Assembly: GCA_963921825.1 (NCBI GenBank)
Contig: OY997596.1
Coordinates: 6,143,001-6,207,000, forward strand
Direction of reading: 5' to 3'
DNA from: Erodium maritimum
Taxonomy: Eukaryota; Streptophyta; Magnoliopsida; Geraniales; Geraniaceae
Length of the DNA: 64,000 nucleotides
Shown piece after piece: positions 21,433-51,200 of this stretch. The position numbers and the translations under genes are program-made. Each line of letters starts with the position of its first letter. Position 1 is the first letter of the stretch. The notes under the pieces were generated by a model. That model was given only the letters and a program-made list of their open reading frames with translations, made no database searches and was not told the origin of the DNA.

Positions 21433-22395
21433 TCATAAGATTGCGCAAAATCGCAAGTTGCGCATTGCGGGCCTCGAGCTAGGGGGAGTCATGGGCGAAG
21501 TGTCTCTTGCTTCCGTTTGCATCCACTGATCGAATGCCTTCAGCTTCAGCTGCTGGGCGGTCTCAATGGTCCTGGCAGTGCTTGCTTCTTTGGCCGCTAT
21601 ATGGGCCCTCTCGACACGCTCGGCAACCGCTTCCTTAGAGGATGATGCAGAGTTTATACCTCTGAGCCTCACAACCTTCTGGCCCATAGGCCTCTTGTAC
21701 TGCGGTTGACCGTCCGTATTAGCACCCGTCGTTTGCTGACTGTCCTCAAAGGCCGGCGTGTCTTCACGAGTGCACTTCCCCGAGTCGGTAGAATCCTCGA
21801 CATCGAACTGCGTAAGCGGTGTCCCTTCATCGGGCTTCTCAACGGAAAAATAACAGGAATTCCACTTGTGTTGATCTTTCACAAGATTCCACCAGTGTTT
21901 CCATGTGAATGGATGACCATGCACCTGTTCGTATTTGTCCTCGGTCAAACTCATGATTTCCGCATCCGAACGGCCGCTCCTGTGGTCCCTGCAGTTCTTC
22001 ACAAACAACCCTTGGAAGAACGTCACTCTGGTATTTGTCTGCTTCCAATGGTCTTTGCACTGCTTAGCCGTCCTCACCGGATCATCCCGGCCCCGAGTAG
22101 CAGCAAGTTCCTCAGCGATGGCGCCCCAATACTTCAGATTATGCTTCTGGTTGCCGTGAATTGAGTCGTACGAGTGGTGCATCCAAGCTCGAACTAACCG
22201 CGCGTCCTCGTCGTTGGTCCACAAGGCACGCTTTGCTTTGGCCTTTGACGGACCCATGTTGGCAGGCTCAGTAATAATTGGAGAGGATTGGACCGTCGGG
22301 TTGGGGGAAAAGCTCGGGTCCAAGAACTCTTGGGACATCGCGTCGTCCGTCATCGCCCTATAGATGCTTCCCCATTCGTTGAGATCGAAAGACAT
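21433..22395 (-). CDS. Myb/SANT-like protein of Harbinger element (long copy)
   Basis: 320 residues, uninterrupted. A Myb/SANT-like domain spans about residues 57-120 (KRALWTNDEDARLVRAWMHH, then TAKQCKDHWKQTN); residues 120-180 hold the conserved follow-on region ending GHPFTWKHWWNLVKDQHKW; the C-terminal third (VAERVERAHIAAKEASTART) is helical and charged, as in plant proteins annotated with the NAM-associated C-terminal domain. This is the usual ORF1 product of plant PIF/Pong elements, which acts with the DDE transposase. It has its own TATA box about 90 bp before the ATG. The frame is intact, so it may still be expressed and act on related elements in trans. A host-domesticated role cannot be excluded, but the terminal repeats and target duplication argue it is still transposon-borne. 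Confidence 0.85.
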   Translation of the reverse strand: MSFDLNEWGSIYRAMTDDAMSQEFLDPSFSPNPTVQSSPIITEPANMGPSKAKAKRALWTNDEDARLVRAWMHHSYDSIHGNQKHNLKYWGAIAEELAATRGRDDPVRTAKQCKDHWKQTNTRVTFFQGLFVKNCRDHRSGRSDAEIMSLTEDKYEQVHGHPFTWKHWWNLVKDQHKWNSCYFSVEKPDEGTPLTQFDVEDSTDSGKCTREDTPAFEDSQQTTGANTDGQPQYKRPMGQKVVRLRGINSASSSKEAVAERVERAHIAAKEASTARTIETAQQLKLKAFDQWMQTEARDTSPMTPPSSRPAMRNLRFCAIL

Positions 22396-22485
22396 AACGA
22401 AAATTTGAAAACTTGGAAGTGGAGTAGAAGGAGAAATGAGAGAGTAGATGTTTGAATGTGGGTGAAAAATGAATTATGGGGGTGT

Positions 22486-22493
22486 TATTTATA
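22486..22493 (-). promoter_or_regulatory. TATA box of the long Myb-like gene
   Basis: Minus-strand CCTATAAATAACAC, about 90 bp before the ATG at 22395. The spacing matches that of the second gene. Confidence 0.65.
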
Positions 22494-23242
22494 GGGGGGA
22501 AAGTGAAAATAACAATAAATTGTGGTGCCAGCGACCAAGCCACGTGTCGCCAGCGAGGGACTCGCCAACGGCCGGCGCGCCGACCGAGGCTGACCCAGTC
22601 AACCTCGCAAGCGAGATCTGCCAGCGAGATCGCCAACGCCTCTCTTCCTCGCCAGCGAGCTCCTCGCCTGCTCCTCGCCAGCTCCCCGCCTCCACCTCAC
22701 CGGCGTTTTCTCCTCGCCAGCAACATCTCGTCGATGACTGTAGATGCTCTTATATATGGACCACTTAAATTAGGGGTGCTTAATAGGAATAGTTTGGGCT
22801 GTGAATAAAAGTAGGCCCTCATGTGAAAGTTGGGCCTAAAATTTAATATTGCAATAGGTAATATTGACCCAATAAGATTACGTGTGCTGAGCAACTTAGT
22901 TATAGTATAGTTCGGTCGGTTTTTTTGACCACCGGTTCATAACATCACAGACCGGAAACCGACCATATTTTCACCGGTCCAAGAATTTTGACACCGCAAT
23001 ATCACCGGAAACCTTCGGTTTTGGTTTTTTCCGGTCCCGATAGTGGTTGGATTGGTCGATTTTCAGTGGTGTGGATTTATTTGCCCACCACTAGCCAACA
23101 ATATCTATAATATATTCGTTTTCTATGAAGGATAAAAACGTAATTTTTATAAACAAAATAGAAAAGAAGATTACTCCACCAGAATTACTTACCAAAATAA
23201 GGTTAGATTTCAAATCAGATCTTTTAAACCTCTCTAAACCTA

Positions 23243-23255
23243 AAACCCTAGCCCA
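23243..23255 (+). promoter_or_regulatory. Telo-box next to a site II-like element before NRPC1
   Basis: AAACCCTA (23243-23250) is followed directly by GCCCA (23251-23255; complement TGGGC). In plants these two motifs are enriched together in promoters of ribosomal-protein and translation-machinery genes. They lie about 250 bp before the NRPC1 start codon, in the only non-transposon stretch of the upstream region (23101-23496). No clear TATA box was seen. Confidence 0.55.
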
Positions 23256-23496
23256 ACTCACTTGCTCTTTCTCATTATCTCTCCATGTCATTTTTCTAAT
23301 TGAGGTCTGTTCTACTTTGAAGCTTGAACTGTATCTATTTTTCCAGATGGAAGTTAAGAGAGAACTTAACTGAACTGCTCGTGGCTTCTCGTGTTTCGAC
23401 ACTGATTTTCGATCCCCAACCTTTATAGATAGATCCCACTCGATCTCAATTTCGGGAAAGACGAAGACACTGTTCGACTGTTATCGTTAATCAAAC

Positions 23497-42154
<18,658 letters not shown>

Positions 42155-42535
42155 TTAGGGCAGATCAGTATCTAGCGGCATACAAATTAATGGGGAATTA
42201 GAGAGAAATTGTTATAGAAATTAGTGCATCTGTAAATGCGTAGTTTTTTTTGTACTGCAGTGCAAGGGTTGATCAACTATTATTGAATGTACTTTCAAAA
42301 GTTATTTTTATTTATTTGGAAATAATTTTGAGTTTCATATTGTTGTCATGACAATGCACTCCTGACTACCTGTCATTTGATAAAAAAAATTCTTGTCGTT
42401 GACCATTTGCCCATTTAATTGGGATAGGTTCCATGAGATAAATGTAAATCAGTACACTTCGATAAAATTATTTTTGTTACTTGCCTGAATAGCACTATTT
42501 GATCAACTTTTGTGGTTGATTTTCTTATTGTAAAA
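42155..42535 (+). other. NRPC1 3' flank, probable 3' UTR and poly(A) region
   Basis: AT-rich sequence after the stop codon; TATTGAATGTACTTTC near 42282-42297 and the T-rich stretch following are plausible plant polyadenylation context. No gene seen. Confidence 0.45.
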
Positions 42536-42539
42536 GATG

Positions 42540-43700
42540 CACCCGCCGATAGATAGCGTGCAGAATGACAATCATGGAAAAAGCAACGATGCAGAATAAA
42601 TGAAAAGAAGATGGTTGACAAAGATGTCAGAGACGTAAAGACTCATGTGAAGAATGGACAATCATGAAGAAAAAGCAGCGGTATAGAATAAAAGATGTAA
42701 TGCATAGAGATTAGTTCAAGTACTCTATATAAGGAACCTCAGTCTTTGTATCAGATCATTCAAAAATAGACACCCAATTTTGTCTTTGAGACATTCCTTG
42801 TAATGAACGGTTAAAGCTCTCCTTACATCTGTAATCCCAAACTAGATCAATACAAAAAATCAAAAATATCAATCCAGAGGTTTAGAGGCTCTTGTTTGAG
42901 CTATCTCTTGACGATATTCCCGTGTAGGTAGAAAGCCGGGGAAGGGACAAAGGTGCCGATCGAGTACTCCGGAAATTTTGACCGCTAATAAGATATGTTA
43001 GAGTTAGTTCTGCTGCATATATGATATGAACAATTATCTATCAGACTATGGTATTAAGAGGGTTAGAAAATTGTAGATACATCAATTACAAAATGATTTA
43101 AGGTGTCATGCTAGAACAAGAGAATGAACCATTCATCTTGATTATGACCTTACAAATAAAATTAGTAGATCATCTACTCTTCTACTTTCTTTAGGGTCGT
43201 ATGTGCAATAGATTCGGACGAGTGGTATCAAAGCCTGAAAAGAAGAAAAATGGTTAACTATTTATGGACTTTAATTATGAGAAGTGAGATTATGTAGTTA
43301 AATAATAAAGATTATTTTCAATTCCTAATGGAGAAAATAGATAATACAAGTATACAACAACTGCAACCATAAGAGCGTTCAGAACCTTCTTTGGGATTTG
43401 TATAAACTAATAGATGGAGGGATAGAAAACGATTTTCAATTATACAAAACACAGAGTTATCTTAGACAAAAAGTTGAAAAACTTGAACATATAAATGTTT
43501 TATTTATCCAAAAAATTAAGAAATGAATACCACTTTGCGGATCTCCTAATGATTTATGTTGTAGTTATAACATATAATGGAGATAATAATTAACAGAACT
43601 ATAAAAACTATAGAAACTGAATAAATAGATGAAGATTCGGATGATATGGATCTGGAAGAAAAAATGAGAGTACAATAGAAAGAGTAACAAGAACGTATGA
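42540..43700 (+). mobile_element. Decayed fragment with endogenous-pararetrovirus-like control region
   Basis: Seen: an ACGT-core motif (AGACGTAAAG, 42631-42640), then CTCTATATAAGGAACC with TATA at 42726-42732, a long AT-rich leader, and TGGTATCAAAGCC at 43223-43235, close to a tRNA-iMet primer site. The 35S promoter region of Caulimoviridae has this order: activation motifs, CTCTATATAAGGA-type TATA, leader of several hundred bases, Met-tRNA site in the leader. The bases before the primer site do not end in CA, so it does not look like an LTR junction. Downstream frames (43250-43620) are full of stops; no movement protein, coat or polymerase motif was found. An ordinary promoter plus a chance primer-like match is the alternative. 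It is not an active virus. Confidence 0.4.
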
Positions 43701-43913
43701 TATAAAGATTCGTTCACTCCAAAAACAAATTGATGAACGGGTTTCGAAACCCTTGTCGCCTTTTGAAGTATATACCATTGTAGTAACTAGTAAGCCAGTA
43801 CACTTCAAAAACACAACAAGGCTTATACAAATGGTACAATGCAATACAGACATGGCAACAAAAATGGAACTCCATATTTACTCATGACCTGCTCTGAAAT
43901 CAAACCACAACTT

Positions 43914-46817
43914 TCAATTCGGGTAATCACAAACAGTTATTTGCAACTGAGAATTACTATTCGAATCAGCCACATATTGCCTTACAAAAGCTCTCCTCCA
44001 CCACACCTCAAACGCTCTCTGGATATTCGGACAATCATCGCCTTTACTCAAAAACCGATCAAACCACTTCATCAAAATACCTTGTTGCTGCTGCAATGGC
44101 AGAGTCAAGATCGTTTGACTCAACCCGTCTTCAACCAGCTTCTTGTCAACAGACCGAGAAGAAGCCCTTCTCATCCACCCGAAATCATCATACAACGCTT
44201 CCAACCAAGTCGATAGCAGAGCGAATCGAGTTTCTTTACCAACCAATACATGTCCTCTCCCCATTGCAATACATAATTGTGCAGTAACTCTACTGATCTC
44301 ATGCCTGTACATGACCGGGATCTTGCCATGAAGAACGGCAAGCTCCTTCTGATCCGCCCATAGCTTCACAAACTCGTCTCCCATTTTTCGATCGATCAAT
44401 ATATCGACTAGCCACTGCATGTTATCGGCTTCTCGGGCGATCTCGCCCATTAGAGCACCTCGGTCTTTTCTGCTTTCTTCCATTGAGTTAGCTTCGGACA
44501 AGCAGAGACCGAGAGAGCTGAGGCATCTGTGGCAAAGATGGTAAATTGTGTCCTTGGAGACGTCAAAATGTTTGCAATCTTTTGACCCGTCTTCTCTGAG
44601 GAGGCGTGAAATCACGGTCTTCATTTCTCTACGGGCTTTATCGTCTTTTGCTTGGAGAACTCCGTTGAAGAGGGTGAGGATGATGTCATCGGTTTGTGTG
44701 AATGTTGAAGGCTCGCATGAGACTCGATGAAGGACTTCGGTTGCTGAGTCGGATAATTGAAGCTCGTTCAGAAGAGATATGATCTTATCTTCCTCATCCT
44801 CGGACCATGGAACGGCTTCTAAATATTCCAAACACGATGTGATTCCCATATCGAACATGATTGCTGCAGACACCTGTAGATTCAACATTTTATTTCAGTT
44901 ATAGACATTTGAGCCTAAACGAGAACCTCTTTAACACATCTGATACAATCGAAAAGAAACATAATTAAAAAGGCTTTCTTTTCTCTTTTTATTGCAAAAT
45001 TAACTGAAGCCAGAATTGCCATTCTTACACCATTAGTTTCCTTAGTTATGTTATAAGTATGATTAAGGGATAATTGCAAAAACGTACCCTGGTGTATTCA
45101 CATTGTACAAATTGTAACCCTCTCTTTGTTAATTAAAAAAAATACCCTGAACTTACCTTTTTGTTGCATCTGGTGTAGATTTGTTTCAAAACGACGATTT
45201 CACCCTTTGAAAAATAGTAAGTAAAAACAAAAAATCTAGAATTTCCGTCTCTTAATTTTCTTCCTCCTTGCACATCGAAAGTATAAGAAAATTATTAGAG
45301 GTGGAAATTCTTGATTTTTTGGTTTTATAATTATTATTTCTTAAATTTATATTTTCAAGGGTAAAATTATCATTTTGAAACGAATTTACACAAAGTGCAA
45401 CAAAGAGACAAGTTCAGGGCACTTTTTACAATTACCAAAGAAGAGGACTACAACTTACAAAAAGTGAATATCACAGGGTACTTTTTTGCAATTGCCCCCA
45501 TGATTAATCAACAAAAATCAGAATCCAAAGATTTCCTTTAATAGAAAAGCCATAAACTTAGATAATTAAGCTCAACAAAGACCAAACACAATTTTCAAAT
45601 AAACCAAGGGTACATAGAAAATTCCACAGTATTCTAAGAAATCACAGTATATGAATCTATTATAAGGATTTTCCACTGCCAAAATTACCAGCCAAACCTA
45701 AATCAAGTGCTTCTCTATAGAAACCTTTAACAAGTTCAATGAAATTTAGAATTTCTGTTTTCACTGCAAAATTAACTCGAGTTTGAATATCCCATTCTTA
45801 CACCATGTGTTCCCTTAATCATGTTAAAAGTCAGATTAATCAATCCCCGGGAGCATAAATATCAGATCGCAAATATTTCCCCAATAGAAAAGCCATAAAC
45901 TTTGATAACTAAGCTTTACAATGACCAAACAATTTTGAAGTACACCAAGGATCCATTGAGAATCTCATTGTGTTCTTTAGAAATTAGTCAAATTACAGTA
46001 TATTGAATTATTACAAATACATTTGCAACCAAAACCCAGATCAGATGCTTCTCTACAGAACAGAACAAGAGAGAAGCAGAAATACCCAAAATCTACCAAA
46101 TCAATACAGAACCAGATACAAGCATCAGAACATTTTCTTTGGATTTCTCAGCACCCAAACAAGAGTCAAGTCAAAATAAAAGAGTTTCCAATTCTAGAAA
46201 GGAAAAAAAAAACCAGATAGATTCAGTACCTTAAGCAGACCCAAGACCTTGGAAACCTCCTCACCCACCAACCTCCTCTTCAAATCGTCGCAGTACATCA
46301 AAACCACCGTCTCCACATAAACATCCACATCGTCGCATTCGCAGATCTCCACCGAGTGCGAGATCGAGACGCCCCTGAGCTTCTCGGCGAAGAACCGGCT
46401 CTTGTCCGACAAGACGGCCTTGTGCACGTCCATGGAGACCTTGAACCCGTCTCTGGCCACAACCGTGAGCCTCACATCGCCCAGACCCAGACCCGAATCC
46501 GGGTCCTGAAACGGAGCCTCCGACAGGAGCTTCGAGACCCGGCTCTGCGATTTGCGGCGGGAATCCTCGGAGACCTTGGATTCGCGGAGCTGCTCCTCGG
46601 ACATCATCTCGAAGAGGGTCGAGCTGTGGCCCGGCCGGGGTTGCGGATCGAGGGCCGGCGGCGGCGGAGGAGGAGGAGAGGAGAGGGTTTTGGAAGGAGA
46701 GTAAACCCTAGAGGCTGTCCTCGATGGAGAGGAGAAGGAGAGTGATGGGTCCGATATGAAACCTTGCTTTATCATCGCCGAGACTTCTCTGGATCTCAAT
46801 GCGTTGTCGGTCGCCAT
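43914..46817 (-). CDS. BTB/POZ domain-containing protein (plant-specific, At5g60050-like)
   Basis: Two exons: 46817-46230 (196 codons) and 44873-43914, joined in phase 0 at AAG|GT...CAG|GTG, giving 515 residues. The N-terminus has SREVSAMIKQGFISDP, a Ser/Pro-rich linker with a run of prolines (residues 48-54), then a BTB/POZ fold from about residue 112 (DVRLTVVARDGFKVSMDVHK ... LSDKSRFFAEKLRG) continuing into exon 2 (MFDMGITSCLEYLEAVPWSE). The C-terminal half is the helical region of this plant family, with MKWFDRFLSKGDDCPNIQRAFEVWWRRAF near the end split by no lesion. Such proteins are thought to be substrate adaptors for CUL3 ubiquitin ligases, but the role of this subgroup is not established; the named relative is from memory. 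Convergent with NRPC1. The intron carries a MITE and a tandem duplication. Confidence 0.88.
44985..46075. repeat. Imperfect tandem duplication in the BTB gene intron
   Basis: Two related blocks: about 44985-45770 (containing the M1 MITE at 45067-45498) and 45765-46075. Matches include CCATTCTTACACCAT, AATAGAAAAGCCATAAACTT and TGCTTCTCTA, in the same order. Excluding the MITE the unit is about 330 bp, clearly diverged. Confidence 0.65.
45067..45498. mobile_element. MITE family M1, copy C, BTB gene intron
   Basis: 432 bp; GGGATAATTGCAAAAACGTA at the left, matching inverted end at the right; target repeat TATGATTAA/CATGATTAA (8 of 9). Confidence 0.85.
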
Positions 46818-47751
46818 AGATTCGCAGAGAAGCTTGAAAGAGGGGAAAAAATTATAAATTTTCCCGGAAAATAGACAAACAGAGGGCCGATCTGAGAACC
46901 CAGATTCGGATTCTGATAGGAAAAAAAATAGATCAACGAAGGAGAGAGAGCTCTCTGTAGCTGGATTTTCCCGGAAAATGATTCTGGGAAATGGAATCCA
47001 AAGAAATGGAACTGAAACTGAGAAGTGTGCAGTGGAATTGGAAAGTGTGATTTTTTTTGTTTTGTTTTGTTTTAATTAAATGTATAAACCTAAAACAACG
47101 GTCCGAGAGAGACATTCTTTAATATTTAATGTTAAGGAACGACGTGTCGTTCAGGTCAAAGTACTACGATGTTTTGTCGCCACTCGCCCAAGCTGCTGAG
47201 TTCAGTTATCGACCTCATGATCATTTGGCGCCAATTTCGCACCAATGGAATAATTGCAAAAAGTACTGAGTGGTAAAAAGAATACATGTATTTATTTTAC
47301 TTTATTATACTTATGTATAAATTTATTTTAAAATAACCGTTTCATTCTTGAGAATTTTAAAAATAAAAAAAAATCTTATTCTTTGTATTTCTTATTCTTG
47401 TAAGGTAGATGGAGAAAATTAATGGATATGAAAATTTAGATTTTGTATTTGTAATTTTCAAATCTTTGATAGAGCAGATTGTCTTTTGGCATGTTGTTGT
47501 TGGTGAACCCTTGGGTTGGTCGAATAGTAAGTCAAGTAGGTACGTTAATATTGTTTTGATGACCTCAAATTGGACACGGCTATGGTAGGTTGGATAGGGC
47601 GTTAGTTCCTCTTCCATCCTTGCGGATCGATCACCACTGCTTCTTCAAGTTGATTTTAGTGATGTCCTCTTCTTTCGGGCGTCCCTTCAAGATGTTCCTC
47701 CTCGTTGATTGATGCATGTACTATGGAGAAATCGTAACAACAGGTTCTTAG
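46818..47751. other. BTB gene upstream region and flank of the copia element
   Basis: 46818-47100 is the probable 5' UTR and promoter of the minus-strand BTB gene; no clear TATA. 47247 to about 47460 is a one-ended fragment of MITE family M1 (GGAATAATTGCAAAAAGTAC) with no right end. 47460-47751 holds nothing I recognise. Confidence 0.5.
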
Positions 47752-48267
47752 TGTTGGAAAAAATGTATGATAAAATGTGATTTGGTTTTAAGTAAAAGAC
47801 TAAAAGTAGTCTTTAATATAATTTTAGCCAAAAACTAAGTAATGTGAGTATTTCGTTTATAAAAAAAAATGTGAGTATTCAAAGGGTTGGCTGACAACCG
47901 ATCCTTAAGAAAATCATGGGATTGTTACATTATAATATTCTCATTTTGTCCTTTTTACTTAGGCTATATAACCCCATGAACTTATAGTACTTTGAATATA
48001 TCAGAAAACACATTTACTACTCAAAAAATTTCTCTTGGTTGGTAATAGATGAATTGGCCTTTGAGTTTACCTACGATTATTTGTTGCATTCTGGGAGACC
48101 GATGTCCATATGGGGAAGTAAAACGTCTTCAGGAAAACGGAATACTAGCCCTCGACTAAGCCTTCGATTTGCTACAGGTTTTCTACGACTCGATTCCGTA
48201 AAATACCATTTCTTATTTAATTCCTATTTATATATGTTTATTTGTCTTTATACTAACTCATCTAACA
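47752..48267 (+). mobile_element. Left LTR of a Ty1/copia element
   Basis: 516 bp, TGTTGG...TCTAACA. It aligns with 52517-52673 plus 57584-57912, the right LTR once the Harbinger insertion is set aside. The 5-bp target repeat CTTAG lies at 47747-47751 and 57913-57917. Confidence 0.88.
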
Positions 48268-51200
48268 ATCTTAAGACGCTTTATAAGTGTATAGACGACG
48301 TAATGTACTTTGACTCCTAAACTCGATTATGGGTTTGAAGATCTCTAGTTCCATAAAGGGCATTGCAGAGAGAAGGGACTGCACAAGGCAGAAGAAGAAT
48401 TTCTTGATACACAAGCCAAATACAGAAATGAATATGAATATAGAAAATAAAAACTAGAAACTAAGAAGAGGCTTTCAGCAAAAAGTAAAGATTTTGATCC
48501 CAAACTGAAAATTGGAAGCCTCCAAAAAGGGATGGATCGAGTAGTATTAAGGAGAAGCGGGGGCTCTTTCTTCTTGTAATGATGGAGTCAACCGGCTCTT
48601 GAACTTGAGTGAGGAAAATGGTATTCTAATAGAGCCAAAAGAGATGTAGGGGCATAGGTATTAAAGAACAAACAAGGTGATTGAGAGTCTGGGAAGATGT
48701 CGGAGATGAGGATAAAGATGGGTCTGATTTATGAGTCGACCAATACGAAAAGGATGTCTTCCAAAGTGAGATTATTCCGCTAGAGGCGCCTTGTGAGGAT
48801 GAGATAACAAGTTCCCAATCACCATGAAACCCGTGGGATCTGAGAAAGGATGGTAGGAGAGACTCAAGTTTGATTTCCTAAAAGAGTACCATGTTTGGTT
48901 TTGCAGCTTTCAGGATTAGGCTAAGAGCCTTATGCTTCTGCATTCGAGTGCAGACCTCTCGCGATTCATAAGGGAATAATCATTGTTGGTGGTTGGGGGG
49001 TCGGAAGTCCACGGGGCAATAGCGGGGTTTGGAAAAAGTTGAACCACGTCTTGGTTTGGAAGTCAACATGGTAGATTCAAACCAAAAGACGTGGTGGTTG
49101 GTCTCTAGTTCCACACATCACATTTTCATGGACTGAGATTCCTTCAAGGAGTATTCTAAGCAATGGGGAGGAGCTTCATATGGGAAACAAATCTACCTCA
49201 GGGATCATGGGAACGGAAAAGGTGGTGTTGACGCTAACCTCTGGAAAGAGTCTGACATTGAAGACATACGAAAGGACCTTGTATCTCTGAGCATTTTAGA
49301 CGAACACAGATTTAAGTAGTCTTCAATGCGGAAAATTTCTCTTTGTATAAAAAGGAGGTCCCAATAAGCCGAGGGTACCGTCATAATATGTTATGGAAAT
49401 TCTGCACAATTGTATGGGGTCCAAGATGATGGATAAAAATAAAGAAATTGATTTTTCCTCTTATATCATTGAGTCATTTTATATATGGCACGGTAGACTT
49501 GGACACGTTAATTACGAGCCATTGTGCAGGTTCATAAATTTGAAACATATTCCAAAATTCCAAAGTAATTTCAAACATAAATGTGAAATGTGTTGAATCA
49601 AAACAAATACGATCCTCATTCCACATGGTGCGAAGGAATAAAGAACCTCTAGATTTAATACAAGGTGATTTTTGTGACTTTAAATCGAATCCAATGAGAG
49701 GAGGAAATAAATATTGTATTACCTACATTGATGATTACACAAAGTTTTAGATAGATTTATTTTCTTTAAGAAAGAAGTAAAAAACCAAATTGATAAGAAA
49801 ATCAAAGTGACTAGAAGTGACCGTGGTGGACAATACGTTGAACCATTTGGTGAGTTTTGCTCACAACATGGAATCATACTCGAAGTAACTCTACAATACT
49901 CTCCGCAACCGAATGGGGTAGCAGAGCATAAGAATCATACACTAAAGGAAATGGTGAACACTATGCTAAATAGCTTGGGGTTACCATAGAACATGTGGGA
50001 GAAGCTATCTTGTCAGCTAACTACCTTTTGAATAGGGCACCCCATAAGAAATTAGACAAGACATAACATAAATTGTGGAAAGATAGAAAACCTTCTTGTA
50101 ATTACTTAAAAGTGTGGGCATGTCTTGCTAAACTATTGGCCTCACCACCAAAGAGAATGAAGACCGGTCAAAAAATGGTCGATTGTATCTTCATTGGATA
50201 TGTTGAACATAGAAATAGTATCGTTCTTGGTACATGAATCTAAAAACCATATTCACAAGAACATGATAATGGAATCAAAGAACGCTCCATTTTTTAACAA
50301 AACAAAATAAAGAAGGTTCAGGATCCATACAACCAATTGGTGATGATGAGAGTGACGACCACCAACGGGAAGAAGAATATGAAGAAGAGGTTGAACCTAG
50401 AAGAAGTAAGAAAGCAAGGATGGTAGAGCTAGAACCTTAAACAGATCGCCAAGCTGTGAGTTCATCAGAAAGACCTCTATGGAAAGAGGCTATTAAAAGT
50501 GAAATTAACTCCGTCTTGCAAAAAAATACGTGAGAACTAGTGGATATTCCTTCGGGAATAAAACCACTAAGTTCTAAATGAATTTTCAAACGTAAGCTAA
50601 AGGTTGATGGAACAATAGAATAATACAAGGCCAGGTTGATTGTAATATGATACAAAAAATAAGGTTTTGATTACTTTGATATGTATTCTCTTGTGTCAAG
50701 AATAACTTCCTTAAAAATTATCCTAGCGAGTGTCTCTTTGTAGAATCTAGACGTTGATCAAATGTCTAAAAAGTGTCTTTCTAAATGGAGATCTATATGA
50801 AGAAATCTATGTGGAGCAACCTGAAGGTTATATAACTCCCAATCAGGAAAGAAAGGTTGTAAATTGGTGAAATTCATGAACGAATTAAAACAAGCACCTA
50901 GACAATGACACATAAGGTTCGATGATGCCATGATTGCTAACAGATATAAAATAAACAAATGTGATAAGTGCATATACGTCAAAACGACAAACGAAGGATA
51001 TATTATTGTATGTTTGTACATGGGAGACATACTCATCGTACGGAATAACGATAAGATGATAAAAATGACAAATGACTTGTCAAACTCTAAGTTTGACATG
51101 AAGAATATGGGACTAATCGATATGATTTTGGGCATCCAAATCAAAGTTTATCAAATGGTATCATCTAAACTCAATTACATTACGTAGACAAGATACCGAA

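Larger units (their letters stand above)
20377..22749. mobile_element. PIF/Harbinger element with two Myb-like genes and no transposase
   Basis: 2373 bp. The ends are GAGCATTCACAACCATCTCG (left) and, on the minus strand, GAGCATCTACAGTCATCGAC (right), flanked by TTA on both sides (20374-20376, 22750-22752), the target site typical of PIF/Harbinger. Subterminal zones are full of the motif CTCGCCAGCG or its complement (20390-20525 and 22540-22730), probable protein-binding sites. Both genes lie on the minus strand; the DDE transposase normally found with the Myb-like protein is absent. Confidence 0.8.
19760..23093. mobile_element. hAT-like non-autonomous element, host of a Harbinger insertion
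   Basis: Terminal inverted repeats TAAGGGTGGGCA (19760-19771) and TAGTGGTGGGCA (minus strand, 23093-23082) match at 10 of 12 bases and resemble plant hAT ends. They are flanked by the direct repeat GCCAACA (19753-19759 and 23094-23100), 7 bp, 8 with one mismatch. Subterminal copies of ACCGACCA/TGGTCGGT occur on both sides (19790-19920, 22915-23060). Without the inserted Harbinger element (20377-22749) it is about 0.96 kb and non-coding. Its right end is 403 bp upstream of the NRPC1 start codon. Confidence 0.6.

Noticed and set aside
43228..43700. LTR-retrotransposon reading of the primer-like site at 43223
   Set aside because: The bases before it do not end in CA and no paired LTR was found; listed instead as a tentative pararetrovirus-like fragment.
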